A stretch of 64,000 nt of DNA from Kitasatospora setae KM-6054 (GCF_000269985.1 NC_016109.1:7963001-8027000); one strand, 5' to 3'. Counted from the first letter of the stretch, positions 9,091-16,897 are shown. Notes: a model not told the origin generated them from the sequence alone. Numbers and translations: made by a program.

Positions 9091-10316
9091 TGAGCGACGC
9101 CACCCCCACCCCCACCCCCACCCCCGTCCCCACCGTCGACGGCCACCCGATGCGCCGGGGCGGCTGTCCCTTCGACCCGGCCGTGGGGCTCGCGGAGCTG
9201 CGCGCGGAGCACCCGGTCGCCCGGATGGTGTTCCCGGACGGGCACACCGGCTGGCTGGTCACCGGCTACGACGAGGTCCGCCGCCTGCTGACGGAGCGCC
9301 GGATGAGCTCGCGCGGGGAGATCCTCCGCTCGCCCATCCCGCTGCCGATGGCCTCCTCCGGGATGGCGATCCCGCCGGGGATGTTCACCGCGATGGACCC
9401 GCCGGAGCACACCCGCTACCGGCGCCAGGTCGCCTCCTGGTTCTCGGCCCGCCGCACCCGGACCCTGGAACCGTGGATGACCGAGCTGGTGGACCGCCAC
9501 CTCGACGCGATGCTCGCCCACGAGGGGCCGGTCGACCTGGTCGAGGCGTTCGCCGAGCCGGTGGCCGTCGCCGCGATCTGCGAGCTGCTCGGGGTGCCGA
9601 CCGACCAGCGCGAGGAGTTCGGCAAGGCCGTCCAGGCGCTGTTCACCGTGCACTCCAGCGCCGAGGAGGCGATCTCGGGCTGGCAGAACATCGGCGCCGT
9701 GCTGGCCCGGCTGGTCCGGACGAAGCGCGCCGAGCCCGCCGACGACATGCTCGGCACGCTCGCCGCCGGGGGCGACCTCAGCGACGAGGAACTCGCCACG
9801 ATCGGCAGCGTGCTGCTGGTCGCCGGCTACGACACCAGCCTCAACATGATCGGCCTGGGGACCTTCGCGCTGCTCGAACACCCGCAGCAGTACGCCGCGC
9901 TGGCCGCCGACCCGGAGGGGCTGGCCCCCAAGGCCGTCGAGGAGCTGCTGCGCTACCTGACCGTCGTCCACGGGGGCGCGATCCGCGCGGCCGGCGAGGA
10001 CCTGGAGTTCGACGGGCACCGGATGGCGGCCGGCGACGCGGTCTCGATGTCGCTCGCCGCGGCCAACCGCGATCCCGCGCTCTGCGCCGACCCGGACCGG
10101 CTGGACATCACCCGGGAGCCGGTGCCGCACCTGGCCTTCGGCTACGGCATCCACCAGTGCGTCGGGCAGCAGTTCGCCCGGCTGGAGCTGCGGATCGCCT
10201 TCGAACGGCTGGCCGCCCGGCTGCCGGAGCTGCGCCTCGCCGTCCCGGCCGAGCAGGTCCGCACCCGCGCCGAGATGATCATCTACGGCGTCCACGAGCT
10301 GCCGGTGACCTGGTGA
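9090..10316 (+). CDS. Cytochrome P450, second tailoring oxidase
   Basis: 408 aa from ATG 9090, which shares one base with the upstream stop (TGATG); a GTG directly before it at 9087 is an alternative in-frame start. A good RBS (ggagga) lies at 9076-9081. The N-terminus contains a run of Thr-Pro dipeptides coded by a (cccca)-rich simple repeat at about 9100-9133. Motifs: I-helix AGYDTS (Thr249), ExxR in ELLRY and haem loop FGYGIHQCVG with Cys357. It differs clearly from the first P450, so this is not a recent tandem copy. It is the likely partner in oxidising the polyketide-peptide after release, by analogy to kirromycin-type clusters. Confidence 0.93.
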   Translation: MSDATPTPTPTPVPTVDGHPMRRGGCPFDPAVGLAELRAEHPVARMVFPDGHTGWLVTGYDEVRRLLTERRMSSRGEILRSPIPLPMASSGMAIPPGMFTAMDPPEHTRYRRQVASWFSARRTRTLEPWMTELVDRHLDAMLAHEGPVDLVEAFAEPVAVAAICELLGVPTDQREEFGKAVQALFTVHSSAEEAISGWQNIGAVLARLVRTKRAEPADDMLGTLAAGGDLSDEELATIGSVLLVAGYDTSLNMIGLGTFALLEHPQQYAALAADPEGLAPKAVEELLRYLTVVHGGAIRAAGEDLEFDGHRMAAGDAVSMSLAAANRDPALCADPDRLDITREPVPHLAFGYGIHQCVGQQFARLELRIAFERLAARLPELRLAVPAEQVRTRAEMIIYGVHELPVTW

Positions 10317-10327
10317 ACGGGGAGACC

Positions 10328-10747
10328 ATGCTGTACCGCGAGATGCTCAAGTCCAAGATCCACCGGGCGACGGTGCGCCAGGCGGACCTGCACTACGTCG
10401 GCTCGATCACCATCGACGCCACCCTGATGAAGGCCGCCGACCTCTGGCCCGGCGAGAAGGTCGACGTCGTCGACGTCGACAACGGCGCCCGCCTGAGCAC
10501 CTACGTCATCGAGGGCGAGGCGGACAGCGGGATCATCGGCATCAACGGCGCCGCCGCCCGGCTCATCAGCCCCGGTGACACGGTCATCATCATCGCCTAC
10601 GCCTCGATGGCCGAGGAGCACGCCCGCTCGTACGAACCCAGCATCGTGTTCGTCGACGCGGACAACCGGCCCCTCGCGACCGGCACCGACCCGGCCGACG
10701 TGCCCGAGGGCTTCGGCCTGGTCCGCGGCGACACCGTCAGCGCGTGA
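10328..10747 (+). CDS. panD: Aspartate 1-decarboxylase, pathway copy supplying beta-alanine
   Basis: 139 aa from ATG 10328 with a purine-rich RBS (ggggag) directly upstream. The sequence follows PanD closely: MLKSKIHRATVRQADLHYVG, then the self-processing Gly25-Ser26 bond that creates the pyruvoyl cofactor, followed by ITID; Lys10 and the C-terminal YASM region are also recognisable. The enzyme converts L-aspartate to beta-alanine in the cytoplasm. Inside a secondary-metabolite operon it is best read as a dedicated precursor supplier: KirD plays this role in kirromycin, feeding beta-alanine to the NRPS that forms the pyridone. The housekeeping pantothenate copy normally sits next to panC or nadB, not among P450s. 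The gene ends 31 bases before the next methyltransferase start. Confidence 0.95.
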   Translation: MLYREMLKSKIHRATVRQADLHYVGSITIDATLMKAADLWPGEKVDVVDVDNGARLSTYVIEGEADSGIIGINGAAARLISPGDTVIIIAYASMAEEHARSYEPSIVFVDADNRPLATGTDPADVPEGFGLVRGDTVSA

Positions 10748-10778
10748 GCGCCCCCGACCCGGCTCCCGGAGAACGCAC

Positions 10779-11738
10779 ATGACAGCCACACCCGAGATCA
10801 TGACCGCCTTCACCAGCGGCCTCGCGGACATCAACCTCGACGAGTCCAGCACACCCCGCCAGGGCGGGAAGGCCGCGGGGATGAAGAAGGCCAGCGCCAC
10901 CATCTACGACATGGCCGCCACCCTCTCCGGCGGGGGCGACCTGTGGAACTGGGGCATGTACGACGCCGGGATCGCCGAGGAGATCCGGGCCCTGTTGCCC
11001 GGGTTCGGCGAGCCGTGGACCGACGGCTTCAGCCAGCAGCTGTACTTCCTCGCCCTGCGCGACCTCCCGGTCGGGCTCGACGGCCTCGCCGGCCGGGACG
11101 TCCTGGAGGTCGGCTGCGGCATCGGGGGAGGACTGGACTTCCTCTCCAGGATCGTCCCCGGGGCCCGGATGACCGGCCTCGACCTGTCGCCCGTGGCCAT
11201 CACCCGGGCCAACGCCACCCTCGCCCGGGGGGACAGCCTGCGGTTCGTCCACGGCGACGCCGAGGAACTCCCCTTCGAGGACGCCTCGGTGGACGTGCTC
11301 GTCAACATCGAGAGCTCGCACACCTACCCCGACCTCGGCAGGTTCCTGCGCGAGGTCGAGCGGGTGCTGCGCCCGGGCGGCCACCTCAGCCACATCGACG
11401 TGTTCACCCGCCAGCGGTACGCCGCCATGCGCAAGACCGCCGCGGAGATCGACGGGCTGGAGTGGACCACCGACCACGACATCTCCGCCGAGGTCCGCGC
11501 GGCGGTCCGGCGGCGGATGGCGCCGGGCAGCCACTTCCGCAAGAAGCTGGAACGCCAGCGGCTCAACCCGCTGATGCGCCAGATCGTGGCGCACAGCCAG
11601 ATCCTGATGTTCGGCGGCATGTTCGCCGGCTACCGGCCGAACTCCACGATCCGGGCGCTCAGCCGGATCGGCGTGGTGCCGTGGATGAGCGGCCTGCCGA
11701 TGGAGAGCTACCGCCACCAGATCGCCGTCCGCCGGTGA
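10779..11738 (+). CDS. SAM-dependent methyltransferase (KirM-like O-methyltransferase)
   Basis: 319 aa from ATG 10779 with an RBS (ggag) 8 bases upstream. It is a class I methyltransferase of the UbiE/cyclopropane-synthase-like group: the SAM motif VLEVGCGIGG lies near residue 109-118, followed by GLDLSP and an acidic motif GDAEELPFEDASVD. About 60 residues precede the Rossmann core and about 100 follow, probably as a substrate lid. In kirromycin the methoxy group next to the diene is put on by KirM, and this is the best candidate for that step. It could instead be the N-methylating enzyme, with the O-methyltransferase-family protein at 3410-4411 taking the hydroxyl. The sequence does not settle the choice. 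Confidence 0.88.
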   Translation: MTATPEIMTAFTSGLADINLDESSTPRQGGKAAGMKKASATIYDMAATLSGGGDLWNWGMYDAGIAEEIRALLPGFGEPWTDGFSQQLYFLALRDLPVGLDGLAGRDVLEVGCGIGGGLDFLSRIVPGARMTGLDLSPVAITRANATLARGDSLRFVHGDAEELPFEDASVDVLVNIESSHTYPDLGRFLREVERVLRPGGHLSHIDVFTRQRYAAMRKTAAEIDGLEWTTDHDISAEVRAAVRRRMAPGSHFRKKLERQRLNPLMRQIVAHSQILMFGGMFAGYRPNSTIRALSRIGVVPWMSGLPMESYRHQIAVRR

Positions 11739-11746
11739 CCCCGTCC

Positions 11747-11774
11747 GGCGGGGCGCCGGCCCCGGCGCCCCGCC
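11747..11774. terminator. Perfect GC hairpin and short repeats between methyltransferase and AT genes
   Basis: A 13-bp perfect inverted repeat (11747-11759 with 11762-11774) with a 2-base centre starts 8 bases after the methyltransferase stop. No T-tract follows. It is succeeded by purine-rich direct repeats (cccgggacagg units at about 11787-11815, caccgggagagg units at about 11822-11845) up to the AT ribosome-binding site. It may attenuate or stabilise the operon mRNA rather than fully terminate, since the next gene is on the same strand and has no obvious promoter. Confidence 0.45.
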
Positions 11775-11862
11775 ACCGGACCCGGACCCGGGACAGGGCC
11801 CGGGACAGGGCCCGGGAAAGCCACCGGGAGAGGCACCGGGAGAGGGATCGAGAGGGGGAGAC

Positions 11863-13227
11863 ATGAACGCACGGCTGTTCGCCGTCGCCGCCGACACCGA
11901 GGACCGGCTCCGGGCGGTGCTGTCCGCGCATCGGGCCCGGGTCCTGGACGGGCACGACCTGCCGCCGCTGGCCCACTACTGCCGGGACGCCGCGCCCGGC
12001 TCCGCGCCCGGCCCGTACCGGCTCGCCTTCGCGGTCGAGTCGTACGAGGAGCTCGCCGGGCAGCTCGCCGAGCTGCTCGGCGGGCCGGGCGCGGAGCCGG
12101 GTACGGCGCCGGGCGGCGGGAGCCTCCCGGCGCCCGCCCCCGACCGGCCCTCCGGGCTGGTGTTCGTCTTCGCCGGCCAGGGCGCCCAGTGGTACGGGAT
12201 GGGGCGCGAACTGCTCGCCACCGAACCGGTGTTCCGCGCGGCCCTGCACCACTGCGACCGGGAGGTCCGGGAGTTCGCCGGCTTCTCCGTCGTGGAGCAG
12301 CTCGGCCTGGACGGCCAGGAGTCCGGGCTGGGGGAGATCGAGGTCCTGCAGCCGACCATGGTGTCCCTGCAGATCGCCCTGGTGGCGCTCTGGCGCAGCT
12401 GGGGCGTGACGCCGGACGCGGTGGTCGGCCACAGCATGGGGGAGATCGCCGCCGCGCACACCGCCGGCGCGCTGTCCCGGCGGGACGCCCTGATGATCGC
12501 CTGCCGGCGCAGCGGCCTGCTGCGCCGGATCGTCGGCAAGGGGGCGCTGGCGACCACCGAGCTGCCGCCCGCGGAGGCCCACGCGGTGGCTGCGGCCAGC
12601 GGGGGCCGGATCAGCGTCGCCGGGGAGAACAGCCCCCGTTCGACGGTGCTGGCCGGTGACGCGGAGTCGCTCGCCGCGCTGGTCGAGGAGTTGGAGCGGC
12701 GGGACGTCTACTGCCGGGTGATCAAGGGCACGGTGGCCTCGCACAGCCACTACGTGGACGAGTTGCGGGACGACCTGAGGGTCGCGCTGCGTTCGCTGCG
12801 GCCGGGGCCGACACGGGTGCCGATGTACTCGACGGTCACGGCCGAGCCGGTGCCCGGCACCGAACTCGGCGCCGGCTACTGGATGCGCAACCTGCGGGAG
12901 CCGGTCCGGCTCGCCGCCGCGGTGGAGGGGCTGCACGCGGCGGGCCACGAGGTGTTCGTCGAGGTCAGCGCGCACCCGGTGCTGCTCAGCCCGATCCGGC
13001 AGACGCTGGAGCACGGGGAGCGGGCCGCCCGGCTGCTGCCCTCCGGCCGTCGGCGCGCCGAGCGCCGCTCGCTGCTCGACTCGCTCGGCGCGCTCCACCA
13101 GTGCGGGTTCCGGCCGGACTGGGCGGCGCTGTCCCCGCCCGCCGGGGCCGCACCGGCGCTGACGCCGTACCAGGCGGCCGTGGTGGACGCGGTGCGCCGG
13201 CCGCGACCGGTGCCGACCGGCGTCTGA
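11863..13227 (+). CDS. kirCII: Discrete trans-acyltransferase (KirCII-like, probable ethylmalonyl loader)
   Basis: 454 aa from ATG 11863 with a strong RBS (agggggag). About 95 residues precede the AT core, which opens with FVFAGQGAQWYGMG. The nucleophile is Ser191 in GHSMGE. The specificity motif before the active-site His is V291-A-S-H294, not the HAFH of malonyl enzymes, so a branched extender is expected. In kirromycin, KirCII loads ethylmalonyl onto ACP5, the last ACP of KirAII. Here the corresponding ACP (Ser3939 of the 24982-37128 protein) lies just upstream of the glycine module in the same position. The crotonyl-CoA carboxylase/reductase that would supply ethylmalonyl-CoA is not in the window. 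Last gene of the left-arm operon; a strong terminator follows. Confidence 0.88.
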   Translation: MNARLFAVAADTEDRLRAVLSAHRARVLDGHDLPPLAHYCRDAAPGSAPGPYRLAFAVESYEELAGQLAELLGGPGAEPGTAPGGGSLPAPAPDRPSGLVFVFAGQGAQWYGMGRELLATEPVFRAALHHCDREVREFAGFSVVEQLGLDGQESGLGEIEVLQPTMVSLQIALVALWRSWGVTPDAVVGHSMGEIAAAHTAGALSRRDALMIACRRSGLLRRIVGKGALATTELPPAEAHAVAAASGGRISVAGENSPRSTVLAGDAESLAALVEELERRDVYCRVIKGTVASHSHYVDELRDDLRVALRSLRPGPTRVPMYSTVTAEPVPGTELGAGYWMRNLREPVRLAAAVEGLHAAGHEVFVEVSAHPVLLSPIRQTLEHGERAARLLPSGRRRAERRSLLDSLGALHQCGFRPDWAALSPPAGAAPALTPYQAAVVDAVRRPRPVPTGV

Positions 13228-13280
13228 GCGGGGTCTGAGCGGGCCGGGCCCGTCGACCGGCCCGCGAGGAAGGCAAGGGG

Positions 13281-13318
13281 GGCGGAAGGCCCCGCGTTCC
13301 GGGGCGGGGCCTTCCGCC
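13281..13318. terminator. Bidirectional terminator between convergent genes
   Basis: A 14-bp perfect GC-rich inverted repeat (13281-13294 with 13305-13318) with a 10-base loop sits between the AT gene stop (13227, + strand) and the stop of the DUF2087 gene (13324, - strand). The arms include ggcggaaggccccg. The position between two converging genes suggests it ends transcription from both sides. Confidence 0.8.
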
Positions 13319-13323
13319 GGTCC

Positions 13324-13869
13324 TCAGCCGGTGCTGCCCACGGGGGCGGCGAGCCGGTAGCGGTTGGACTCGCGGGCCAGCAGCCCGTCGTCGACGAGGG
13401 CGCGCCGCAGCGAGACGGCGTCCAGCGCGCCGCCCTCGCACCAGGGCCGCAGCTGGTCGGTCACCGCGCGCTCGTCGTAGTCGTCGCCGACGGCGAAGGT
13501 GCTCCGGGCGATGTGCCCGAGCACCGCGAGCCTCGCGTCGTCCTGCTCCGGGACGTCGACCAGGATCCCGCCGCGGATGTGCCCGCGCAGCTGCGGGTCG
13601 GGCTGGTCGGCCGCCGTCTCCTCGGCCACCCGCCGGGCGGCGGCCCCGGCGGCCTCGGCGAGGCCGGCCTCGTCCAGCGCCAGCGAGCCGCGGCCCTGGA
13701 CCAGCAGCCCGCTGCGGACCAGCTGCCCGATGGCCTTGGCGGCCTGCGGTGCGGCGAGCCCCGAGGCGGAGAGGATCTCCGAGGAGGTCGTCGCGCCGAG
13801 GGCGAGCGCCGAGAACACCCGGCGCAGTACCGGGTCGCCCAGGTCGATGGCGAGTTGTTCGGGTGTCAT
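13324..13869 (-). CDS. Winged-helix DUF2087 protein (putative transcriptional regulator)
   Basis: 181 aa; ATG at 13869 with an RBS (aaagga) 10-15 bases upstream on the reverse strand. The N-terminal 60 residues look like an ArsR-type winged helix (recognition-helix segment near SSEILSASGLAAPQAAKAI). The C-terminal 70 residues match DUF2087, with the VLGHIA core, DYDERAVTDQL and the closing SLRRALVDDGLLAR-Y-R pattern. Such proteins are small cytoplasmic presumed regulators; no ligand is known. It is convergent with the left-arm operon and lies 79 bases downstream of the DUF6204 gene on the same strand, so the two may be co-transcribed. Whether it acts on the cluster is unknown. Confidence 0.8.
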   Translation of the reverse strand: MTPEQLAIDLGDPVLRRVFSALALGATTSSEILSASGLAAPQAAKAIGQLVRSGLLVQGRGSLALDEAGLAEAAGAAARRVAEETAADQPDPQLRGHIRGGILVDVPEQDDARLAVLGHIARSTFAVGDDYDERAVTDQLRPWCEGGALDAVSLRRALVDDGLLARESNRYRLAAPVGSTG

Positions 13870-13948
13870 GGGATAACGCGTCCTTTCCGAAGCGTGCCGG
13901 CCCGTGCGCCCGGCGCGGGCCGCTTCCCGGCCGGGAGTCAGCAGGGGG

Positions 13949-14281
13949 TCAGCGGCCCTTGCGCTTGATCTTGATCTTGGACAGGTCGGTGGAGACCGAC
14001 CGGAGGTCCCGGTAGGTGCCCCCGAGCCCCTGGACGGCGGCCGCGGCCAGCTCCTCGGCCTGGCCCAGCACGAGCTCCTCGGTGTCGTCGTCGGTCGCCG
14101 GGATGAGGACGCGGAACGTGAAGGTGAGCAGGGCCGGCTCGTAGGTGACGGTGCCCTCCTCGGTGAACCGGGCCTTGAACAGGTCGTGGTCGCCGGCCTG
14201 GGCGACCAGGGAAGCCCGCTGTTCGTCCGTGAGCTCGGCGAACTTGCCGTGGGTGATGACCTGGTAGGTCGTGCCACTCAT
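13949..14281 (-). CDS. DUF6204 family protein, function unknown
   Basis: 110 aa from ATG 14281; the RBS (ctggag) is about 10 bases upstream. An ATG at 14353 would add 24 Arg-rich residues that do not look like protein, so I reject it. The sequence pattern YQVITHGKFAELTDEQ, then a T-F-R-V beta strand and a Lys-rich C-terminus (KIKIKRKG) is that of DUF6204, a small single-domain family common in actinomycetes. It has no signal peptide or membrane segment. It probably shares a transcript with the downstream DUF2087 gene. A role in the cluster is not evident. Confidence 0.75.
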   Translation of the reverse strand: MSGTTYQVITHGKFAELTDEQRASLVAQAGDHDLFKARFTEEGTVTYEPALLTFTFRVLIPATDDDTEELVLGQAEELAAAAVQGLGGTYRDLRSVSTDLSKIKIKRKGR

Positions 14282-14422
14282 AACTGTGCTTCTCCAGGGT
14301 CTGGTTCGGGCACCGGTCCGCGTTCTGCGGTCCCGCGCAAGGGAATTGACCACATGTCAGTCGATGACAGGGCAGCGGGCCAGCCTAGCAGCCGGGGGCG
14401 AACAGCCTTCGGTCGCCGAGGC

Positions 14423-16126
14423 TCACGCCTGCCGCTTCTCCGGCCGGTGCGTCCGGTGCGGCAGCAGGAACAGCAGGCCGGTGACCAGCACCAGGGCGCC
14501 GGCCGCCCAGTACAGCGCCGTGCTGTAGGTGGCGATGAAGGTCTTGGACCGGATCTCGTCCAGGGTGTGGCCGATCGTCTTGGCGTCGGCGCCGGGGCCG
14601 GCGTCCTGGCTGGTGCCCGAGGTACTGGCGAGCAGCGTGGTGCAGCTCTCGGGCACCTTGGTCAGGTCGGCCTGGCCGAGCGAGTCGGTCGCGCAGGCGC
14701 GGATCGCCCCGGCCTGGGCCGGCGCCACCGCCCGGACGGTCGGGATCACCTTGTCGGCCTGCGGGCCCGCGTTGCTCGCCAGCGCGGAGAAGAAGATGCC
14801 GCCGATGATCGCCACACCGAGGGCCGCGCCGAGCTGACCGGTCGCGTTGATGATGCCGGACGCCGCGCCGGCCTCCTGCGGCTTGACCTCGCGCAGGATC
14901 AGGCCGGTCAGCGGGGCCATCAGCAGGCCCATGCCGGAGCCCAGCAGGAGCATGGAGGGGACGGCGTGCCAGGAGGTGATGCCGTCCCCGGCCCGGTTCG
15001 CGATCCAGGCGTAGGAGCCGACGCCGAGCATCATCGCCACGGCGCCCGCGACCAGGGTGTGCCGGCCGTACCGGGGGTGGAGCGTGCGCACCGCGATGGT
15101 GCCGACGATCGGGACCCCGAGCGAGAACGGGATCGCGGTCAGGCCGGTGTGCAGCGCCGACCAGCCCAGACCGCCCTGGAGGTAGAGCGTCCAGCTGAGG
15201 AAGAAGCCCGCCGGCACGGTGCTGAAGAGCATCTGCGCCGCGACGCCGGCGCCGAACGCGCGGACCTTGAACAGGGAGAGGATCACCAGCGGCGACCCGT
15301 CCTTGCGGGTCTTGTACCGCTCGTAGAAGACGAAGCCCACCAGGACCGGCACGGCGGCGACGAGGCAGATGATGCTCCAGGCGGGCCAGTCGAGCTCGCG
15401 GCCGAGCATGAGCGGGAGCATCAGCAGGAGCAGGCCGACGATCGCGAGCAGCATGCCGATCAGGTCCAGCCGCATCGCGTGCGGGGACTTCGACTCCCGC
15501 ATCCACCGCGAGGCCCCGACCAGGGCGGCCACGCCGACCGGCAGGTTGACCACGAAGACGGCCCGCCAGCCGAGGTCGAACGGGCTCCAGTCGACCAGGA
15601 CGCCGCCGAGGATCGGGGCGGCGACGATGGCCAGGCCGATCATGCCCGCGTACAGGGCGACGACGCGGCCGATCTCCTTCGGGTCGAAGCTGACGTGGAT
15701 GATCGCCAGGACCTGCGGGACCATGATCGCGGCGGTCACGCCCTGGAGGATGCGGCCGCCGACCAGCATCTCGGAGCTCTGCGCGGCCGCGCACAGGGCG
15801 GAGGAGAGCACGAACCCGGCGACGCCGGTCATGAACATCCGCTTGCGGCCGAAGATGTCGCCGAGCCGGCCGCCGGTGATGAGGACGGCCGCGAACGCGA
15901 GGGTGTAGCCGGCGGTCACCGCCTGGACGACGACGGCCGACGCCCCGAGGTCGCTCTGCACGGTCGGGATCGCCACGGTGACGATGTTGACGTCCAACAG
16001 GTCCATGAAGGTGGCGACCAGCAGGACGGCCAGCGCGAGCCACCGCTTCGGGTCCGGCCCGGGGGCGTCGGAGGCGACGGGCGGTTCGGCAGTCGGCTGC
16101 GCCGCCTGCCCGGCCTTGCTGCTCAT
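14423..16126 (-). CDS. MFS drug exporter, DHA2 (14-TMS) family
   Basis: 567 aa from ATG 16126, with RBS ggagaag. It overlaps the upstream TetR stop by ATGA, so the two are a coupled regulator/exporter operon. After an about 28-residue cytoplasmic N-terminus come some 14 hydrophobic segments, starting with LALAVLLVATFMDLLDVN. The DHA2 hallmark (LDVNIVTVAIPTVQ) and the loop 2-3 motif (GGRLGDIFGRKRMF) are intact. An extracellular loop of about 90 residues near the C-terminus carries a Cys pair (RACATDS and ESCTT). Members of this family export drugs by proton antiport. Position and coupling suggest export and self-protection for the cluster product, as KirT proteins are thought to do. Confidence 0.92.
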   Translation of the reverse strand: MSSKAGQAAQPTAEPPVASDAPGPDPKRWLALAVLLVATFMDLLDVNIVTVAIPTVQSDLGASAVVVQAVTAGYTLAFAAVLITGGRLGDIFGRKRMFMTGVAGFVLSSALCAAAQSSEMLVGGRILQGVTAAIMVPQVLAIIHVSFDPKEIGRVVALYAGMIGLAIVAAPILGGVLVDWSPFDLGWRAVFVVNLPVGVAALVGASRWMRESKSPHAMRLDLIGMLLAIVGLLLLMLPLMLGRELDWPAWSIICLVAAVPVLVGFVFYERYKTRKDGSPLVILSLFKVRAFGAGVAAQMLFSTVPAGFFLSWTLYLQGGLGWSALHTGLTAIPFSLGVPIVGTIAVRTLHPRYGRHTLVAGAVAMMLGVGSYAWIANRAGDGITSWHAVPSMLLLGSGMGLLMAPLTGLILREVKPQEAGAASGIINATGQLGAALGVAIIGGIFFSALASNAGPQADKVIPTVRAVAPAQAGAIRACATDSLGQADLTKVPESCTTLLASTSGTSQDAGPGADAKTIGHTLDEIRSKTFIATYSTALYWAAGALVLVTGLLFLLPHRTHRPEKRQA

Positions 16127-16833
16127 GGGTTCTTCTCCGGCTTCTCGGTCGGTGGCGTCCGGCCTTCGGCGGTCGGACGCCCGGGGGACGGGCGGGGGGC
16201 CTCGTCGGTGGGCCCGGGGTTCCGGGCGAGCGCGCTCCACGAGCGCATCAGCAGTTCGACGGCGTTCGCGACGGTGTCGATGTCGCTGTCCTCGGGGGAG
16301 ATCACGCGCTGGATGGACAGTCCGTCGCCCAGCGCGTGCACGACGAGGGCCAGGAACTCGACCGGGGCCGGGGGGGCCACCGAGCGGGCGGCGAAGCCCT
16401 GTTCCAGCGCCTGGGTGAGCGCGGCGCGCGAACGCCGTTCGCGGTCGGCGAGCATCGGCAACAGCTCCGGGTCGCGCAGGCCGTAGAGCCAGAGCTCGGT
16501 GCGCAGGGAGAGCCAGCTGCCGAGGGTGGTGTCGCGCCGGCGGTACCAGGAGCGCATGTGGTCCATCAGGTCGTCGAACGACCCGGCGTCCCGGCTGAGC
16601 TCCTGTATCTCCTCCAGCTCGTGCTGGGTGCGCTGCTCCAGCAGGGCGAGGACGAGCTCGTGCTTGCCCTCGAAGTTCCCGTAGAAGGCACCGCGGGTGT
16701 AGCCGGCGCGCTCGACGATCTGCTCGACCGAGGTGCCGCTGACACCGTGCTCGGCGAAGAGTTCGGCCGCGGCCCGCAGCAGCTGTTCGCGGGTGAGTTC
16801 CCGGCTCTGCTGCCGGGTGAGCCGCCTGGTGAT
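16123..16833 (-). CDS. TetR-family repressor with a non-standard start codon
   Basis: About 236 aa. The N-terminal TetR HTH is clear (TREQLLRAAAELFAEHG, then TSVEQIVERAGYTRGAFYGNF) and ends at a TGA (16123-16125) that overlaps the MFS start. The frame contains no ATG, GTG or TTG upstream of the HTH. It is open back to a TGA at 16876-16878, and the only ATG (16566) would remove the whole DNA-binding domain. A perfect AGGAGG (16842-16847) stands 8 bases before an ATC codon at 16831-16833, the most plausible start; ATC 16839 and CTG 16866 are weaker choices. The C-terminal half should bind an inducer, perhaps the antibiotic. The palindrome 16860-16875 over the promoter fits autorepression of this regulator/exporter operon. 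Confidence 0.85.
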   Translation of the reverse strand: MTRRLTRQQSRELTREQLLRAAAELFAEHGVSGTSVEQIVERAGYTRGAFYGNFEGKHELVLALLEQRTQHELEEIQELSRDAGSFDDLMDHMRSWYRRRDTTLGSWLSLRTELWLYGLRDPELLPMLADRERRSRAALTQALEQGFAARSVAPPAPVEFLALVVHALGDGLSIQRVISPEDSDIDTVANAVELLMRSWSALARNPGPTDEAPRPSPGRPTAEGRTPPTEKPEKNP

Positions 16834-16841
16834 GGTGATCG

Positions 16842-16847
16842 CCTCCT
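16842..16847 (-). promoter_or_regulatory. Shine-Dalgarno AGGAGG that sets the TetR start
   Basis: A consensus AGGAGG on the reverse strand, 8 bases before ATC 16831-16833 in the TetR frame and with no ATG, GTG or TTG in that frame within reach. It is the main evidence that translation begins here on a non-AUG codon. Confidence 0.6.
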
Positions 16848-16859
16848 GATGCGCCGTCG

Positions 16860-16875
16860 GATACAGGACTGTATC
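16860..16875. promoter_or_regulatory. Palindromic TetR operator candidate
   Basis: A perfect 7-2-7 inverted repeat (gatacag-ga-ctgtatc) 27 bases upstream of the TetR start. It covers the proposed -10 box of that gene. A further half-site (tgtatct) occurs at about 16889-16895. This is the usual arrangement for an autoregulated TetR/exporter operon. Confidence 0.65.
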
Positions 16876-16897
16876 TCAATGCGGTGGTGTATCTGAA
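16868..16897 (-). promoter_or_regulatory. Promoter candidate for the TetR/MFS operon
   Basis: On the reverse strand TTCAGA (16892-16897) and TACAGT (16868-16873) are separated by 18 bases. Each matches the housekeeping consensus at four of six positions. The -10 box lies within the operator palindrome, so a bound repressor would block it. Confidence 0.4.

Noticed and set aside
13904..16486. An 860-residue + strand frame across the DUF6204, MFS and TetR genes
   Set aside because: It is the mirror of the MFS frame; its translation is charged and repetitive, whereas the reverse strand gives a clear 14-segment transporter.
16123..16566. ATG 16566 as the TetR start
   Set aside because: It would remove the whole helix-turn-helix, which is clearly coded upstream in the same frame.
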